From: JAFDYH01 sp049840875
GTDB taxonomy: Bacteria; Bacteroidota; Bacteroidia; Chitinophagales; Chitinophagaceae
Assembly (NCBI GenBank): GCA_049840875.1
Contig: JASGJE010000003.1
Coordinates: 1-64,000, forward strand
Reading direction: 5' to 3'
Length of the DNA: 64,000 nucleotides
A program made the translations under genes and the position numbers. The notes below the pieces were generated by a model, which worked only from the letters and a program-made list of their open reading frames with translations, was not told where the DNA came from and made no database searches. This document shows, piece by piece, positions 41,600 to 50,715 of the stretch. Numbering within the stretch: the stretch's first letter is position 1; each line of letters begins with the position of its first letter.

Positions 41600-43147
41600 A
41601 TGCGCTTTATTTTATTTTCTTTCTTATTCTTTTCTGCAAACCTGTTTGGCCAGGTTACTTCTGTTTATAAAAACTTACCAATGGGTAAACATTCCGTTGG
41701 TTTCCGGATATTCACGATTACAGATCCATCGAGAATTGTGCAGCCGGAATATAATTATCTCGGAGAAAAGATTACCGGCGACCGGAAGAAGAAAATTACA
41801 GTACACTTGTGGTATCCTTGCGATGCTAATTCACATAACCGTCAATTAGTTTATTCTGAATATTATTATAATCGTTCGTTCAGAATAACTAATGACACTA
41901 TTAATGAACAAAGAAAGAATAATGAAATAAACGCTTGCAAACAATCAGTCGAACGCTGGTGGGGAAAAGTAAATGATACATCCTGGAATGAACTGGCAAC
42001 AATGAGAATGTTGGCTCATGCAGGTGCGGCTCCGTTTCGCGGCAAATTTCCATTATTGATCGGCATGCTTCGGCCGTTATCTACAGCGATAGTAAATGAA
42101 ATGCTTGCCAGCAACGGTTATGTTGTTGCTATGGTTACTGGTGAAAACACATCTTCCTTTTCCGAATCCGCGTTGTTTGATATACCCGATATGCGTCTTG
42201 TGATGATTGAACTGGAGAAAACGGGAACTATCGATATGGAGAAAATAGGCACATTTGGTTTTAGTGGTTCTGGTTTCAGCCAGGTATTATTTGCGATGAA
42301 TGATTACCGTGTAAAAGCTGTAGCGGATATTGAAAGTGGTATTTACATGAATGAATTATTTCAATCCTGGTCTGCCTCTAACTATTACAGGCCTGAAAAG
42401 TTGCGAGCAACGTTTCTTCATATTTTCAGTCGCGACTTATCTCACCAGGAAAAATTTATCACCGAGTTTGAAAACAAAACAATGTTTGCAAAGCGATATT
42501 GTCTTTTGCTGAATCAACCGGCGCTACACCATTGGGATTTCGCTACAGAAGGTTATACATCCTGCCTTGTACTAAAAATGCGTGGCGCGGAACAAACCCG
42601 CATACAGCAAGCTTTCGAATTGTCCGCCAACTACCTGTTGAACTTTTTTAATGCAGAATTAAAGAAAGAAATCAACAGCATTGCATTTATGGATCATAAG
42701 CCTTCTCTTGATCTTTTTCCTGCCGAATGCTGGGACATCAGCACACTCTCTGCACTTAGACCTGCACCAACGAAAGATGAGTTGGAATACCTGGTTGAAA
42801 AGAAAGGGATGAATGAAGCGTTGTCGATTGTCAGAACAACAATTAAAGATGATTCATCGTCCAACATTCTATTGTGGTATAATCTTAATAATTATGGATA
42901 TCGTTTACTGCAGGCAAAAAAAATAAGCGACGCTATTGCTATTTTTAAGTTGAATACTGAATTTCATCCGGGTGACCCCAATCTGTTTGACAGTCTTGCC
43001 GAAGCGTATGAAGAAAACGGCGACAAGGAAAATATGCGGAAAACATCTTCGGAAGTTATTGATCTGCTTAATAAAAAATCAGACCTGAACGATGCAGAAA
43101 AAGGCCTGAAAAAGAATGCGGAAAAACGTTTGCAACAGCATACGTAA
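41600..43147 (+). CDS. Secreted alpha/beta-hydrolase with C-terminal TPR-like region
   Basis: Product of 515 residues with a signal peptide (ending LFGQ). The PAF-acetylhydrolase/dienelactone-hydrolase-like core has VHLWYPCDA near the start, FPLLIGMLRPLSTAIVNEMLASNGYVVAMV and a nucleophile elbow GFSGSGFSQ (about residues 220-228); a later LHHWDF may supply the catalytic His. The last 120 residues have TPR-like helices (LLQAKKISDAIAIFKLNTEFHPGDPNLFDSLAEAYEENGD). Substrate unknown. Confidence 0.8.
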   Translation: MRFILFSFLFFSANLFGQVTSVYKNLPMGKHSVGFRIFTITDPSRIVQPEYNYLGEKITGDRKKKITVHLWYPCDANSHNRQLVYSEYYYNRSFRITNDTINEQRKNNEINACKQSVERWWGKVNDTSWNELATMRMLAHAGAAPFRGKFPLLIGMLRPLSTAIVNEMLASNGYVVAMVTGENTSSFSESALFDIPDMRLVMIELEKTGTIDMEKIGTFGFSGSGFSQVLFAMNDYRVKAVADIESGIYMNELFQSWSASNYYRPEKLRATFLHIFSRDLSHQEKFITEFENKTMFAKRYCLLLNQPALHHWDFATEGYTSCLVLKMRGAEQTRIQQAFELSANYLLNFFNAELKKEINSIAFMDHKPSLDLFPAECWDISTLSALRPAPTKDELEYLVEKKGMNEALSIVRTTIKDDSSSNILLWYNLNNYGYRLLQAKKISDAIAIFKLNTEFHPGDPNLFDSLAEAYEENGDKENMRKTSSEVIDLLNKKSDLNDAEKGLKKNAEKRLQQHT

Positions 43148-43333
43148 AATGCATGGTCGCTCATTTTTGCTCAAAAATTCCGTTTGTAAAAAAACGACAC
43201 GTTTAATCAGTGACAAAAGGACGCCGCTCATCATGAATCGATAGTTGCCTTTGTCAATTTCTGCTAATTTTAAGAAGAGACATCTTTCAGTTTGCGTTTG
43301 TTGTCTTTCAGAAACGAATATTACAGTTTGAGT

Positions 43334-44233
43334 ATGTCACGTTATTTTCAAACGATTACAGAAGAGAACAAGCTATCGCTTAATAAACCGGTTGATACCG
43401 ATGTTGTTTATTATTCTGAACTGAATGACTGGTTTACTACAAACGCATTCCGGAGCTTCAGCCTGAAGTATGTTGTTGATAAATGTATTCATTACAAAGT
43501 CGGGAATACTGAACACTCTGTAAATGCAGGTCACTTTCTGTTAGCGTGCAAGCAACCTCATGTGAAAGCCTATTTCGATTCAAAAACGATTGTAAAAAGC
43601 GTATGTATTGATATTTGTCCGGCAACAGTTGCGGAGGCTTTCACTGTGATGAATGCACAGGAAGATCTTGAATTCGAAAATTATCTCGCAAGACATTTTA
43701 AAGCTCCTGAGTTTTTTGAGTCGGTCTGCCCGGTAGGAAATACATCAATCGGAAAGATATTGAATGGCTTGATAAAAGCCATCAGGAATGGTGAAGCGGA
43801 AGATGTGGTAAACAGAGAATGGTTTCTTGAATTGATTGAACAGGTAGTTTCTCATGAATACGGAAACTATCTTGCGTTGAATGGATTACATTCTGTAAAG
43901 GCGGATACAAAAAAAGAATTGCTGCGTCGACTCAGCAAAGGACGACACCTGATAGATGAGAACTTCCTGAATATTGGCGGCATACCGGAAATAGCTGTAG
44001 CAAGTAATCTTTCAGAATTTCATTTCTTTCGTTCATTCCGGCAGGCGTTTGGTATCACACCCTATCAGTATTTATTGAATAAACGTCTTGACTGCGCCAA
44101 CGAACTGCTGAAACAAAATGGGATGACGATCACTGAGATATCGTTGCATTGTAATTTTCCTGATCTTTTTACATTCAGCAAAGCGTTTAAACGCAGGTAT
44201 GGTATCGCTCCTTCACGGATCAAAGACCGGTAG
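43334..44233 (+). CDS. AraC-family transcriptional regulator
   Basis: About 299 residues from MSRYFQTITEENKLSLNKP; an upstream start at 43292 would add 14. An N-terminal cupin-like sensing region (VNAGHFLLACKQPH) precedes a C-terminal AraC HTH pair: GIPEIAVASNLSEFHFFRSFRQAFGITPYQY and MTITEISLHCNFPDLFTFSKAFKRRYGIAPS. Targets and ligand are unknown. The LytTR regulator lies downstream in the same direction, separated by 165 nt. Confidence 0.9.
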   Translation: MSRYFQTITEENKLSLNKPVDTDVVYYSELNDWFTTNAFRSFSLKYVVDKCIHYKVGNTEHSVNAGHFLLACKQPHVKAYFDSKTIVKSVCIDICPATVAEAFTVMNAQEDLEFENYLARHFKAPEFFESVCPVGNTSIGKILNGLIKAIRNGEAEDVVNREWFLELIEQVVSHEYGNYLALNGLHSVKADTKKELLRRLSKGRHLIDENFLNIGGIPEIAVASNLSEFHFFRSFRQAFGITPYQYLLNKRLDCANELLKQNGMTITEISLHCNFPDLFTFSKAFKRRYGIAPSRIKDR

Positions 44234-44397
44234 TAATCAATTAATGAAGATTGAGTAATTCAAGATCATTGCAGAAGATACCGGGGTAATATTTTCTGTC
44301 GTTAAACCAGATTTTAACTAAGCAGTTTATGACAACAGTTAATTACGTTTTACTGCTACTTTCACAATATCTTTTATAGCCAATAAAAGCAAAAATC

Positions 44398-45144
44398 ATG
44401 ATACGCGTTGTGATCATTGAAGATGAGCGTTTGATAGCCGCTGAACTCCAATCGATGTTATCCGATCTGCCAGATGAAATAATTGTTTCGGCAATTCTTG
44501 GCTCTGTCACTGAAGCGAAAGAATACCTGACTGGTAACGACGGGTGCGACCTTATTTTTTCCGACATACAACTGCCAGACGGGCTATCATTTGGCATATT
44601 CGACTCTCTGGCTTGTAATATCCCGGTCATTTTTATTACAGCGTTTGACAGGTATGTGGTAAATGGATTTGAGCACAATGGCATCGATTACCTGCTGAAG
44701 CCAGTAGATGAAAAGGAACTGCAGAAAGTTGTAAATAAGTATAAGATGCTCGATCAGCATTTTGCAAAAAGACAGAAGTTTATTAACGCTTTTGCAAAAG
44801 AACGGAAGAGATTAATCGTAAAACGAGGTAATGTCAGTATTTCGCTGCGACTTGACGACGTTGTTTTGTTTTACACGGAAAATAAAATTGTCTATGTCAT
44901 CGATAGAGACGGTAAGAAATATCTCTGCGATAAAAATCTTGGCGAATTGGAAGTAGAGTTAAACGAATCGCGTTTCTTTCGTGTGAACCGACAGTACATT
45001 GTAAATGCAGAATATATTCATGGTTATAAAGCGCATGATAAAGTGAGAATACAAATCGATCTTATAAGTCCGGTTACGGATCAGTTAATTATTGTTAGCC
45101 AGGAAACAGCTCCTCTCTTCCGTCGATGGATGAATGAAATTTAA
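44398..45144 (+). CDS. LytTR-family response regulator
   Basis: Product of 248 residues: receiver domain with acidic cluster EDE (8-10), phospho-acceptor Asp56 (FSDIQLP), ITAFDRYVVNGFEHNGIDYLLKPV with the conserved Lys, then a LytTR DNA-binding domain (about 140-248; DVVLFYTENKIVYVIDRDG, SRFFRVNRQYIVNAEYI). No histidine kinase is adjacent, so it is an orphan here. The following PQQ-repeat gene starts 16 nt after its stop, or overlaps it if an earlier start is used. Confidence 0.93.
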   Translation: MIRVVIIEDERLIAAELQSMLSDLPDEIIVSAILGSVTEAKEYLTGNDGCDLIFSDIQLPDGLSFGIFDSLACNIPVIFITAFDRYVVNGFEHNGIDYLLKPVDEKELQKVVNKYKMLDQHFAKRQKFINAFAKERKRLIVKRGNVSISLRLDDVVLFYTENKIVYVIDRDGKKYLCDKNLGELEVELNESRFFRVNRQYIVNAEYIHGYKAHDKVRIQIDLISPVTDQLIIVSQETAPLFRRWMNEI

Positions 45145-45160
45145 AAATGTCAAGAACGAT

Positions 45161-46972
45161 ATGATCACAAATTTTCGCAAACTTTTCTTTCTAAGCCTGT
45201 TATTTTTTATTCAACCAGTCTTTTCACAGAATTCATCGCCTTTGCAAAATCGGGTTACCAATACTTCTTACAATCTTGTCTTTGATTCAAAAGAATGGGC
45301 ATTCAGAGCAGGGGCTCCTGTACGTTCTACACCGCTGATTAAAAAAGATATCATCTATTTCGGAACTGCAAAAGGAGATTTTTTTGCAATCAATAAAAAA
45401 ACAGCAGTTGTAAAATGGAAATATCAAACCGGGTATGCTATTCATTCATCCGCCTGTGAAGCAAACGGAAGAATCTTTTTTGCAGACAATGAACAAACTG
45501 TTTATTGTCTTGATGAAAATTCAGGCAAATCAACCTGGTCGTTTAAAATGGGGAAGAAGATAGATTATCCATGGCGGTTTGATTATTATTATTCATCACC
45601 TTCTCTAGTTGAAAATGATTTATTGGTTGGCGGAGACGATGGTTACATGTATCGTTTGAATCAGCAAACAGGTAAACTTATCTGGAAATTCAAAACAAAA
45701 GGATTGGTAAGAAGTACCCCGGCAATCTACAAGAACACCATTTTATTCGGTGATACAGAAGCGACATTTTATTCACTGGATGCAAAGACCGGGAAGAAAA
45801 TATGGGATTTCAAAATAATCGGCGATTCAATTGACGATTATAAATACGGTTACGATAAACGGGCTATAACGTCCAGTCCAAACATCAGTGGCGATAAGGT
45901 TTTATTTGGTGCGAGGGATGCCTGCCTGTATTGCTTAAACGCAGATAACGGATCATTCCGCTGGAAAATTTCACATGAGCCTTCATGGATTGTATCAACG
46001 GCGGCGATAAAAGATTCACTTGTAATTACAGGCACATCGGATGGACGCTTTGTGCAGGCGCTTAACCTGGAAACCGGACAAGAAATATGGAAACACAAAA
46101 CAGCAATGGCCGTGTGGGCTTCACCATTGATTAATAATGATAAGATTTACACTGGCGGTTTTGATGGACAATTGTTATGTCTTGATTTGAAAACAGGTAA
46201 ACGGATTTCAGAATTCACTACAAACGGAATAATTTTTTCTTCGCCGGTTATCAGCGATTCTGTTTTATATGTCGGCTCAGATGACGGTAACCTGTATGCC
46301 CTTAAAGGAAGAAAGATCAGTGAGGCAAATCCACAATTAAAGCGATTTGTTTACTATGATAATTCGATGCCCGTGTATTTTCGCAGCAGCAGCGAAACGA
46401 GAGTACGGAACTATCTTGTGAATAATGATTTTACGATGATCAGCTCAGATACGCTTTCGGCATTGTTTTCACAAATAAGCGAAGCAAAGGATATGGTTAT
46501 TGTCGCCGACGGTTTTTACTTTCCGAAATCAACCTGGCAGGGAAATGAAAATTCACTGTTAAGAAAATGGCTGGATGCCGGTGGACGCCTGGTGTTATTG
46601 GGCAACAATCCACTGTTTTATGAAATGGATGAAGCAACAAAAGATGTTAACCTTGTGATACCACGTACCGATTCCGTATTTAATATTCGCTATGGTGAAA
46701 GTGATACCCGTGCATTTGGTGGTTTATATCCATCATTGCCAACACTAAAAGGAATGGAATTAAACCTGCCTGATTATTGGGTCAGTAATTTTGGGCTTGA
46801 TGAAAAGCAGGTCGATATCATACTTGGAAAAAATGAAAACGGCAAAGCATCCGCTTTTGTAAAAAAATACAAAAACGATGGAGCACTGGTGCAGATATGG
46901 ATCAACGAAAGCTTACCAATGAATCTGGACGCTATAATAAAAGTAAGTGAAGAACAATTTTTTTTGAACTAA
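45161..46972 (+). CDS. Secreted PQQ-like beta-propeller protein with C-terminal amidotransferase-like domain
   Basis: About 603 residues from MITNFRKLFFLSLLFFIQPVFSQ, a clear signal peptide. Residues about 35-385 hold seven or more propeller repeats of the form FFAINKKTAVVKWKYQTG, VYCLDENSGKSTWSF and LYALKG, as in PQQ-binding or BamB-like propellers; true PQQ ligands cannot be judged. The C-terminal 200 residues (MVIVADGFYFPKSTWQGNENSLLRKWLDAGGRLVLLGNNP) resemble a class I glutamine-amidotransferase-like fold, without a clear catalytic Cys. Its tight spacing to the LytTR regulator suggests a shared transcript. Confidence 0.82.
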   Translation: MITNFRKLFFLSLLFFIQPVFSQNSSPLQNRVTNTSYNLVFDSKEWAFRAGAPVRSTPLIKKDIIYFGTAKGDFFAINKKTAVVKWKYQTGYAIHSSACEANGRIFFADNEQTVYCLDENSGKSTWSFKMGKKIDYPWRFDYYYSSPSLVENDLLVGGDDGYMYRLNQQTGKLIWKFKTKGLVRSTPAIYKNTILFGDTEATFYSLDAKTGKKIWDFKIIGDSIDDYKYGYDKRAITSSPNISGDKVLFGARDACLYCLNADNGSFRWKISHEPSWIVSTAAIKDSLVITGTSDGRFVQALNLETGQEIWKHKTAMAVWASPLINNDKIYTGGFDGQLLCLDLKTGKRISEFTTNGIIFSSPVISDSVLYVGSDDGNLYALKGRKISEANPQLKRFVYYDNSMPVYFRSSSETRVRNYLVNNDFTMISSDTLSALFSQISEAKDMVIVADGFYFPKSTWQGNENSLLRKWLDAGGRLVLLGNNPLFYEMDEATKDVNLVIPRTDSVFNIRYGESDTRAFGGLYPSLPTLKGMELNLPDYWVSNFGLDEKQVDIILGKNENGKASAFVKKYKNDGALVQIWINESLPMNLDAIIKVSEEQFFLN

Positions 46973-47455
46973 CTATTCAATCTTTACAAGGCTTTTTACT
47001 TGGTCCTTCGGTACATCGTTAATGTTGACAATGTTAAGCGATGTTGAATTGGTCGGCTCTAATTTTTCATCTACAACAGGATCCTTGATTTTCCACATGC
47101 CTCCCGTTAACGGATCAACGATAATCATTCCTATACCGCCACCGATCAGAAGATTGCCGACATACCAGCCATTAAATTTGAAATCAACTTCTACGGTTCT
47201 TTCACTAAACCCAGGCGAACTAAGCTTCACGTAATATTTGGCCGGTACGAAATAGCCTGCACCCGAGCGAACTTTAATTTCTGCCGGACTTTTTCCTTCG
47301 AAGATTGTTTTTCCTTTCCGGTTAGTGACACTTATCCTTGCATCTTTGGGGTCGGTACGAATATGAAGAGGATATTTTGTTCCGCTGATAATTGTCGCAC
47401 AACCGGACAAGAGTAAGACACTGCAAATGGCAGCAAACGATTTGATGGATAGCAT
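46973..47455 (-). CDS. PEGA-like lipoprotein
   Basis: Product of 160 residues with a lipoprotein signal (lipobox LLSGC, Cys19). The mature part, PLHIRTDPKDARISVTNRKGKTIFEGKSPAEIKV, is a PEGA-type surface domain; a short hydrophobic glycine-rich segment (WYVGNLLIGGGIGMIIVDPLTGGMW) follows. Similar proteins are common in Bacteroidota without known function. Its stop codon abuts that of the convergent PQQ gene. Confidence 0.83.
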   Translation of the reverse strand: MLSIKSFAAICSVLLLSGCATIISGTKYPLHIRTDPKDARISVTNRKGKTIFEGKSPAEIKVRSGAGYFVPAKYYVKLSSPGFSERTVEVDFKFNGWYVGNLLIGGGIGMIIVDPLTGGMWKIKDPVVDEKLEPTNSTSLNIVNINDVPKDQVKSLVKIE

Positions 47456-47515
47456 TGTTGTTGGTTTTAAGGGAGATAAATGTATGCTTTTAAAACAAAT
47501 GAATTAAATTTTACG

Positions 47516-48553
47516 TTAGAAATAGATAACGTAGGCCTTAAACTTTCCTTTGGAGTCTAACATAAGAGCAGGTGCGGGGCACTTAAATGAGTTTAAAAAA
47601 TAGAATACCGTCTTCAGCCATTTTTTATTCGTTTTTATTTTAGTGAAATCAACATCAGGTGCCAGGTAAAATTGCCTTTTACGTGCAATGTCAGAACGCG
47701 TAACAGGATTTCCCAGGTCATCAGTCCATTTATTTTCGTATCCCCCAAACATTCCGTCTGCTCCATAACCAAGTGAAATGTTTAGCCATGCTGGTAACTT
47801 GCTGTCCTTAAAAAATGATTTAAGATTAGCGCTGAACCAATAAGCCTGTGCGTTGTAATCTTTCAGCATTCTTTCATACCAGCTGTTGCCAAACAAATCA
47901 TCGGCTCTTTTATCGAGAATCGCATTATCGTATGTATTCCGGTGAAACGAAAATTTGTATTGAATCTTTTGTTCTTTCCATAAAAGTTCCTGTACAGTAA
48001 ATAGACCTGAGCCAACAACATTCGCTGTCATATCGCCCCAACTAAACCCCCATTGCGAAGAAAAGCCATCGAGTATTTCAATAACGGTTAAATAAGCGGC
48101 ACCACTTAATCCTCCGATTAATGCGGCTTTCTGTTGCGACAAGCCGGCCCATCGCCACATAGCCGCTGATATTTTTCCTGTGTTATAAGCAGTCCATCCA
48201 TGCCCGATTTTATCAACCTGTAGCCATTCTCCATTGTCATTGAAAAAATGAAATGAGCTGCGTGGATAGTTTGCGTACCATGCCTGGTTTAACGCAATTA
48301 AAGAACCGCCATAGCCAGCGATGTTTGCTGCGGTAATTAATCGAATACGATTTTTGTTTGGCACAGGCGTAGCTGAATCACGGATATCTATATCTAAATG
48401 ATCCTTGGAAAAAATCGCTGTTCGTTTATAAATACCGGGATCAATTTTTAAAGACTGATCATTTATCTGCGCATGAAGATTGAAAGTAAATAAAAGGAGA
48501 TAAAATATTGCGGGGTAACGGTTAAACAATTTATTAGTAAGATGAACTATCAA
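47516..48553 (-). CDS. DUF2279 family protein
   Basis: Product of 345 residues with a probable signal peptide (ending LHAQ). The DUF2279/YfiM-like core contains WLQVDKIGHGWTAYNTGKISAAMWRWAG, LTVIEILDGFSSQWGFSWGDMTANVVGSGLF and small-residue helices. Members are predicted envelope proteins of unknown function. The C-terminal half (INISLGYGADGMFGG; KWLKTVFYFLNSFKCPAPALML) may be membrane-associated beta structure. Located upstream of the PEGA-like lipoprotein gene, 60 nt apart on the same strand. Confidence 0.85.
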   Translation of the reverse strand: MIVHLTNKLFNRYPAIFYLLLFTFNLHAQINDQSLKIDPGIYKRTAIFSKDHLDIDIRDSATPVPNKNRIRLITAANIAGYGGSLIALNQAWYANYPRSSFHFFNDNGEWLQVDKIGHGWTAYNTGKISAAMWRWAGLSQQKAALIGGLSGAAYLTVIEILDGFSSQWGFSWGDMTANVVGSGLFTVQELLWKEQKIQYKFSFHRNTYDNAILDKRADDLFGNSWYERMLKDYNAQAYWFSANLKSFFKDSKLPAWLNISLGYGADGMFGGYENKWTDDLGNPVTRSDIARKRQFYLAPDVDFTKIKTNKKWLKTVFYFLNSFKCPAPALMLDSKGKFKAYVIYF

Positions 48554-48709
48554 ATTCGGTTATTGATATTGCCAAAAGTACAAACTTTAGATTGAGGTAT
48601 GCCATACTTTTAAAGTATAGCTTACCTGATCAGAGTTAAAGACGGTACGATATTTTAGTAATAATTCAGAAATGTTGAATAGAATTGTTCTCGTACAAGA
48701 GTGTCTCGA

Positions 48710-48727
48710 CCCCGATATTTATCGGGG
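48710..48727. repeat. CCCCGAT hairpin of the dispersed repeat family
   Basis: CCCCGAT (48710-48716) and ATCGGGG (48721-48727) with a 4-nt loop, followed by GGCAGGCAC, resemble the CCCGATAG and GGCAGG units at 10052-10093 and 35813-35856. It lies 84 nt upstream of the mutase gene; the rest of that 257-nt gap shows no gene. Confidence 0.5.
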
Positions 48728-48810
48728 CAGGCACAACTGTAGTTTAATAGTAGCATTTCAGCACGGTTCATAAAAAAAATTATAACTTTCGATCTTAAAA
48801 TTATCTAACG

Positions 48811-50535
48811 ATGGATGCAGCAATTCAGGCAAAAGTAAATAGCTGGCTCAATGATGGTTTTGACCAGGCTACGAAAGACGAGATTACACGTTTGGAAAAA
48901 GAAAACCCTAAAGAACTTGAGGATTCATTTTACCGCAATCTTGAGTTTGGAACCGGTGGTTTAAGAGGATTAATGGGCGTTGGTACAAACCGCATGAACA
49001 AATATACTGTCGGAATGGCGACGCAGGGTTATGCAAATTACCTGAAACAAAGTTTTCCAAATGAAGAAATACGTGTAGCTGTAGCACATGACAGCCGTAA
49101 TAACGGACGCTTCTTTGCTGAAACCGTCGCAAATATTTTTGGCGCTAATGGAATAAAAGTCTTTTTATTTGAAAGCCTTCGTCCGACGCCGGAGTTATCG
49201 TTTGCAATCCGCACATTGAAATGTAAAGGAGGTGTGGTCTGTACAGCTTCTCACAATCCAAAAGAATACAATGGCTATAAAGCCTATTGGACAGACGGCG
49301 GTCAATTGGTGCCACCGCATGATAAAAATGTAATTACAGAAGTAGAAAAAATAAAATCGAACAATGATGTGAAATGGAATGGGGGAGAGGCGAACATTTC
49401 GATTATTGGAAAGGATATTGACGAGAAGTATATAGAGATGGTGAAGGGATTAAGCGTATATCCTGATGTAATCAGGAAGCAGCATGATCTGAAGATTGTT
49501 TATACACCAATTCATGGAACGGGCATTACGCTTGTGCCACAGGTATTGCAGACATTTGGATTTTCGAATGTTACGATTGTAACAGAGCAAAGTGAACCCA
49601 ATGGAAATTTTCCAACAGTAGTTTATCCAAATCCTGAAGAAAGTGAAACAATGAGCATTGGCCTGAAAAAAGCACAGGAACTGGATGCCGATATTTTATT
49701 GGGTACCGATCCTGATGCGGACCGTGTTGGTATCGGTGTAAAAGATAATCACGGCAACTGGGTGCTGATGAATGGTAACCAGACTGCAGTGTTGGCGTTT
49801 AATTACCTTATCGAAGCGAGAAAATCGAAAGGCATTGCTAAGTCCAATGATATGGTCATTAAAACAATCGTTACTACCGATCTGATTGATGAATTCGCAA
49901 AACAACAGGGTATTGCCTGTTACAATGTATTGACAGGGTTTAAATATATCGCTGAGATGATTCGTGAAAAGGAAGGCAAGGAAAATTATGTAATTGGCGG
50001 TGAAGAAAGTTTCGGATTAATGATCGGTGATCGTATTCGTGATAAAGATGCAGTAAGTGCTGTTGCTTTGCTCTGCGAAATGGCCGCTTATGAAAAAGAT
50101 AAAGGCAATAGCTTATTTGCAAAGCTGATTGATCTGTATGTCAAATACGGTTTGTACCGTGAACATCTGATTTCAATTACTAAAAAAGGGATGGACGGCC
50201 AGCAACAGATCGCTGCAATGATGGAAAGTTATCGCGCCAATCCTCCCAAAAAGATAGCGGGTTCAGATGTAGTGCAGTTGTTGGATTATGAAAAGCAATC
50301 TGGCAGCAATCCTCAAACAGGTGAAACCTGGAAAATCGATCTGCCAAAATCAAATGTATTGCAGTTTATACTGGCAGATGGAAGTAAAATTTCAGCAAGA
50401 CCATCTGGTACAGAGCCTAAAATAAAATTCTATTTCTCAATAAATACAAAATTGAAAAGCGCTGCCGACTTTGACGCAACCTGGAAATCACTGGATGATA
50501 AAATACAGAGTATAATTAAGGATATGAAGTTGTAA
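48811..50535 (+). CDS. Phosphohexomutase (phosphoglucomutase/phosphomannomutase)
   Basis: Alpha-D-phosphohexomutase of 574 residues with all four domains: the phosphoserine loop TASHNPKEYNG (Ser147), the magnesium loop GTDPDADRVG, the sugar-binding loop GGEESFGLM and the phosphate-binding RPSGTEPKIKFY. It interconverts glucose-1- and glucose-6-phosphate, and possibly mannose phosphates. The length and the DPDADRVGIGV pattern fit the bacterial PgcA-like type. Likely monocistronic. Confidence 0.95.
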   Translation: MDAAIQAKVNSWLNDGFDQATKDEITRLEKENPKELEDSFYRNLEFGTGGLRGLMGVGTNRMNKYTVGMATQGYANYLKQSFPNEEIRVAVAHDSRNNGRFFAETVANIFGANGIKVFLFESLRPTPELSFAIRTLKCKGGVVCTASHNPKEYNGYKAYWTDGGQLVPPHDKNVITEVEKIKSNNDVKWNGGEANISIIGKDIDEKYIEMVKGLSVYPDVIRKQHDLKIVYTPIHGTGITLVPQVLQTFGFSNVTIVTEQSEPNGNFPTVVYPNPEESETMSIGLKKAQELDADILLGTDPDADRVGIGVKDNHGNWVLMNGNQTAVLAFNYLIEARKSKGIAKSNDMVIKTIVTTDLIDEFAKQQGIACYNVLTGFKYIAEMIREKEGKENYVIGGEESFGLMIGDRIRDKDAVSAVALLCEMAAYEKDKGNSLFAKLIDLYVKYGLYREHLISITKKGMDGQQQIAAMMESYRANPPKKIAGSDVVQLLDYEKQSGSNPQTGETWKIDLPKSNVLQFILADGSKISARPSGTEPKIKFYFSINTKLKSAADFDATWKSLDDKIQSIIKDMKL

Positions 50536-50545
50536 GGAAGGCACA

Positions 50546-50707
50546 AAGGCAACGAGGTGCGATGTCATTAAAGTAATACAAGAATTATTGCATAAAGATT
50601 AGGTAAACAAACGTTCCCCTTTTTTCTTTATAATTCATGCTAAAATTGTCAAGAATGTCTTTCACTTCTTTCAATAAGAACTTAGTGCCTATGTGCCTCG
50701 TTGCCTT
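50546..50707. repeat. Short inverted-repeat element without a gene
   Basis: AAGGCAACGAGG (50546-50557) and CCTCGTTGCCTT (50696-50707) are perfect inverted repeats enclosing about 138 nt, with GGCACAAAGG and GGCACATAGG similarities next to them. It fills most of the gap between the mutase and the M43 protease. No credible gene lies inside; it looks like a miniature or decayed cassette. Confidence 0.5.
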
Positions 50708-50715
50708 CTCTATCT

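Noticed and set aside
50573..50680. Short minus-strand open frame within the inverted-repeat element
   Set aside because: About 35 codons, no clear start and no recognisable family; likely chance.
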